Positions 61,471 through 64,000 of a DNA stretch of 64,000 bases are shown here, piece after piece; positions within the stretch are counted from its first letter, which is position 1, and the number at the start of each line of letters is the position of its first letter. The position numbers were made by a program, and so were the translations under genes. Under the pieces are notes generated by a model, which ran no database searches, was not told the origin of the DNA, and worked only from the letters and a program-made list of their open reading frames with translations. The DNA is from Acetobacterium sp965140355 (GTDB lineage Bacteria > Bacillota > Clostridia > Eubacteriales > Eubacteriaceae): the NCBI GenBank assembly GCA_965140355.1, contig OZ223194.1, positions 1,550,001-1,614,000 of the forward strand, in the 5' to 3' direction.

Positions 61471-63123
61471 ATGAAAAAGATTAAGGCAAGTGAAATTTCG
61501 GTTAGTAGTTTTTTGAAAATATCCTTTTTATGGATGGCGTTTTTAATGATAATTAGTCCCGTTTTTAACGAGGTAAAAGCAGAGGGCGTGTTAGCTCAGC
61601 CTGAAAACGGTATCATAACAAGCACTGACTCGCAAAATCAGGATTCTTCGTTTGAAAATACAGCGGCACCGGCAATGACTTGCTCTTATCGAACGCATGT
61701 GCAAAATGTTGGCTGGCAGGAATATGTCGAAAATGGCGCCATGAGTGGAACGTCTGGACAGGGTTTGCGGTTGGAAGGAATTCAAATTTTGCTGGCGAAT
61801 GTCACCAGTGATGTGAAAGTTGAATATGCAACCCATGTGGAAAACATTGGTTGGCAGGATTATGTCGAAAATGGTGCCATGAGCGGAACCTCGGGACAGT
61901 CATTACGATTGGAAGCGATAAAAATTCGCTTAGTAGGCAGTGATGCCAAAGACTATGATCTTTACTATCAGGTCCATGCGCAGAATTTTGGCTGGCTGGA
62001 TTGGGCTCAAAATGATATGCGTTCGGGAACCGAAGGGTTTGGCCTGCGATTGGAGGCAATAAAAATTGTGATCGTACCAAAAGGTAGTCCGGTTCCTGGT
62101 TCTACGGAACGTCCTTTTGTGACCACCGATATTCAGAATACCTATCAGACCCATGTCCAGAATATTGGTTGGCAGGGATGGAAAAGCGATGGCGAGATCA
62201 GTGGAACAACAGCCCAGAATCTCCGTCTTGAAGCGATTGAAATAAAAAATGAAAATCGGGAAAGCAATGTTGGCATTAGCTATCAAACCCATATCCAAAA
62301 TATTGGCTGGCAGGGGTTCAAAAAAGACGGCGAAATGAGTGGTACCGCCAATGAGGGACTGCGGATAGAGGCAATCAAGATCAAACTAACCGGTGCCAAT
62401 GCCGAGCTTTTTGATGTTTATTATGAAACTTATGTGGAAGGATTTGGCTGGCTGCCGTGGGTTAAAAATGGCGAGAGTGCCGGAACGGAAGGTTTAGCCC
62501 TGCGAATTGAGGGAATCCGGATTAAGATTTTGCTAAAAGGGGCGCCAAAACCGGAAACGACTGAAAATGAACTCGGTTCGATGGTTCAGCTGGTCAACAA
62601 AAACCATAGCGTTGCGGCTGATTATGTTCCTGGCGACTTGGTTTGGATGAATTTGCCATCGACTCGTGATACGCAGTTGCGAACCGAGGCCACCCAACAC
62701 TTAAATGATTTGTTTAATGGTGCAAATAACAGCGGCCTAATTCTTTATTGCTGTTCAGGTTATCGGTCTTATGCCACCCAGTCAGCTTTATACCAATGGA
62801 ATGTCGAAAAATATGGGGTTGGCGGAGCTGAATTAGTCAGCGCCCGGCCCGGCATGAGCGAACACCAGTTGGGATTAGCCATGGATGTGACTGCGGCAAG
62901 TGTAAATTTTGATCTGGTTGAAAATTTCGGTTATACTGCCGAGGGTCAGTTTATCAGAGATCATGCCCATGAATATGGTTTTATTGTGCGTTATCCTCAA
63001 GGAAAAACTGGTATTACCGGTTATGCATATGAACCTTGGCATCTACGATATGTGGGGGTAAAAGTAGCGACGGCCATTTATAATAGCGGAAAAACGATGG
63101 AAGAATTTTATGAAATCAATTGA
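61471..63123 (+). CDS. Secreted ChW-repeat D-Ala-D-Ala carboxypeptidase (VanY-like)
   Basis: 550 residues: signal peptide (1-37), six ChW repeats in two groups of three (about 70-200 and 215-345; HVQNVGWQEYVENGAMSGT-type units ending LRLEAIKI), then a VanY-type metallopeptidase domain (about 375-550) with SGYRSYATQ, SEHQLGLAMD (zinc His and Asp) and EPWHLRYVG (catalytic Glu, zinc His). It trims the terminal D-Ala of peptidoglycan stem peptides; the repeats anchor it to wall or polymers. GAGGAGG precedes the ATG. Confidence 0.9.
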   Translation: MKKIKASEISVSSFLKISFLWMAFLMIISPVFNEVKAEGVLAQPENGIITSTDSQNQDSSFENTAAPAMTCSYRTHVQNVGWQEYVENGAMSGTSGQGLRLEGIQILLANVTSDVKVEYATHVENIGWQDYVENGAMSGTSGQSLRLEAIKIRLVGSDAKDYDLYYQVHAQNFGWLDWAQNDMRSGTEGFGLRLEAIKIVIVPKGSPVPGSTERPFVTTDIQNTYQTHVQNIGWQGWKSDGEISGTTAQNLRLEAIEIKNENRESNVGISYQTHIQNIGWQGFKKDGEMSGTANEGLRIEAIKIKLTGANAELFDVYYETYVEGFGWLPWVKNGESAGTEGLALRIEGIRIKILLKGAPKPETTENELGSMVQLVNKNHSVAADYVPGDLVWMNLPSTRDTQLRTEATQHLNDLFNGANNSGLILYCCSGYRSYATQSALYQWNVEKYGVGGAELVSARPGMSEHQLGLAMDVTAASVNFDLVENFGYTAEGQFIRDHAHEYGFIVRYPQGKTGITGYAYEPWHLRYVGVKVATAIYNSGKTMEEFYEIN

Positions 63124-63307
63124 GGTATTTTAGGGGTTGGTTTGAGTGCTTTAAGATATAACTTGTGCAAAAAAATGAAAAAGGACCTTGATTTGTGATA
63201 TATTTCAATAAAAGAGGGCATATATTAAATAATTCGTAAAAGTTATTTGAATAGATATTGAATAACAGACGATTAGATACCAAAAAATAGTTATGGAGGT
63301 ATTACAA

Positions 63308-63757
63308 ATGAAAAAGATTCTTGTACCGGTAGATGGTTCGGAAATTTCCTTGAAAGCTGCAGATCAAGCGGTTGAGTTGGCCCAAAAATTTGGCAGTGAA
63401 GTAACCTTTCTTTCCGTCGTAGAAAGAGTTGTGCCTTTCTATGGCGTTGGAATCGGGGCTCCAAATGTTTCAGAAGTGGAAGTTGAAACTCAAATCGAGA
63501 AAAGCAAGTTAGCTTGTTATGATGGGTTATTAGATTTTCTTATTGAAAAATATAAAGACTCCGGGCTAGTACTCAAATCAAAAACGCTACAGGGTATCAT
63601 TGATGAGGAAATTGAAGATTTTGCCAAAGATGGTCAATTTGATTTGATTGTGATGGGCAGAAAAGGGCTTAGTGCAGCCAGACGTTTCTTTGCCGGTTCC
63701 ACGACCAGAAAAATCGTTGACGCCGGACCTTGTTCGGTATTGATCGTCAAAGAGTAG
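63308..63757 (+). CDS. Universal stress protein (UspA family)
   Basis: 149 residues: MKKILVPVDGSEISLKAADQAVELAQKFGSEVTFLSVVE at the N-terminus and DLIVMGRKGLSAARRFFAGSTTRKIVDAGPCSVLIVKE at the end, containing the ATP-binding G-x2-G-x9-GS/T pattern. GGAGG 8 bases upstream supports ATG 63308; a start five codons earlier contains that site and is rejected. Confidence 0.93.
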   Translation: MKKILVPVDGSEISLKAADQAVELAQKFGSEVTFLSVVERVVPFYGVGIGAPNVSEVEVETQIEKSKLACYDGLLDFLIEKYKDSGLVLKSKTLQGIIDEEIEDFAKDGQFDLIVMGRKGLSAARRFFAGSTTRKIVDAGPCSVLIVKE

Positions 63758-63769
63758 TTTTTAAAATAT

Positions 63770-63811
63770 AGAGGTGTAATCCAATGACAACGTTAGATTA
63801 CACCTCTTTTT
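63770..63811. terminator. Terminator after the universal stress gene
   Basis: AGAGGTGTAATC (63770-63781) and GATTACACCTCT (63796-63807), a perfect 12-bp stem followed by T5. Confidence 0.9.
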
Positions 63812-63861
63812 ATAATTAAATAATGAGATTACAGGCAAAAGTTAGATAAACATCTGATTTT

Positions 63862-64000
63862 TTACATGCGTTGTGCCGCTTCAAAAGCCAGCGGAGAACG
63901 GAGACATTCATCGGCAAACATGGTAAGCTGAAAACATAGTGGGCTGCCTTTCATTTTTTCCGAAGCATAACTTAAACCATTGGTTTTTTCATCCAATAAA
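63862..64000 (-). CDS. 3' end of an unidentified gene (truncated by window edge)
   Basis: An open minus-strand frame runs in from the window edge and stops with TAA at 63864-63862. The last 45 residues include EKMKGSPLCFQLTMFADECL and end SPLAFEAAQRM. I do not recognise the family. Codon use looks like real coding sequence, and it converges on the terminator at 63770-63811. Confidence 0.5.
   Translation of the reverse strand, partial: LLDEKTNGLSYASEKMKGSPLCFQLTMFADECLRSPLAFEAAQRM

Overview
The window looks like chromosomal DNA of an anaerobic, moderately low-GC Bacillota of the Clostridia, most like an acetogen of the Acetobacterium/Eubacterium group. This is inferred from gene content: a lysine 2,3-aminomutase/beta-lysine acetyltransferase pair (osmolyte N-epsilon-acetyl-beta-lysine), an acyl-CoA dehydrogenase with EtfBA, a T-box in front of leuA, rubrerythrin, a molybdopterin aldehyde oxidoreductase, an Old Yellow Enzyme type NADH:flavin oxidoreductase, and secreted proteins with ChW (clostridial hydrophobic W) repeats. 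No rRNA, tRNA, CRISPR array, transposase or phage gene was seen. Most genes are on the + strand.

Layout. 0-5 kb: nitronate monooxygenase-like flavoprotein, then an acyl-CoA dehydrogenase-etfB-etfA operon behind a good sigma-54 promoter, and a small lipoprotein. 5-9 kb: a leucine T-box with two successive terminators, leuA, and glutamate dehydrogenase. 9-12 kb: a ChW-repeat SGNH esterase and a MarR/MFS efflux pair. 12-18 kb: a candidate leader or small RNA, ablA-ablB, a DUF3786-like protein, a glutaredoxin with zinc ribbon, an FMN reductase and an AraC regulator. 18-24 kb: a molybdenum hydroxylase, a large flavin/Fe-S oxidoreductase and a small zinc-ribbon protein. 24-31.5 kb: regulators, an MFS permease, two tandem glycerophosphodiesterases, a deformylase, a WYL regulator, a VOC protein and a GNAT.

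31.7-47.4 kb is the most interesting region: an apparent nine-gene operon for a ribosomally made, modified peptide (RiPP). It holds four cobalamin-binding radical SAM proteins, one of them a tandem fusion of two complete modules (five modules in all). It also has a 90-residue precursor with a Nif11-type leader, a Gly-Gly cleavage site and an 18-residue core (LSIVGVDYAFTAVQTARA), an orphan LivJ-type lipoprotein, an HlyD-like adaptor, a C39 peptidase-ABC exporter and a second NHLM-type ABC exporter. The radical SAM proteins presumably modify the core. The C39 exporter would then cut after Gly-Gly and secrete it, with the second ABC protein and the adaptor. Each radical SAM module ends in a similar small domain that resembles PqqD-like peptide-recognition helices. 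A long imperfect inverted repeat sits just after the precursor gene and has a diverged relative near 25.3 kb.

47.5-64 kb: rubrerythrin with a PerR-like box, a small alarmone synthetase, a GlsB/YeaQ membrane protein, a PAS-GGDEF diguanylate cyclase, a CaCA cation antiporter, a beta-lactamase-fold serine hydrolase lipoprotein, an enoate reductase-like flavoprotein and iron alcohol dehydrogenase divergent from a PucR-type regulator, an AraC regulator with a DMT transporter, a ChW-repeat VanY carboxypeptidase, a universal stress protein, and the 3' end of an unidentified minus-strand gene.
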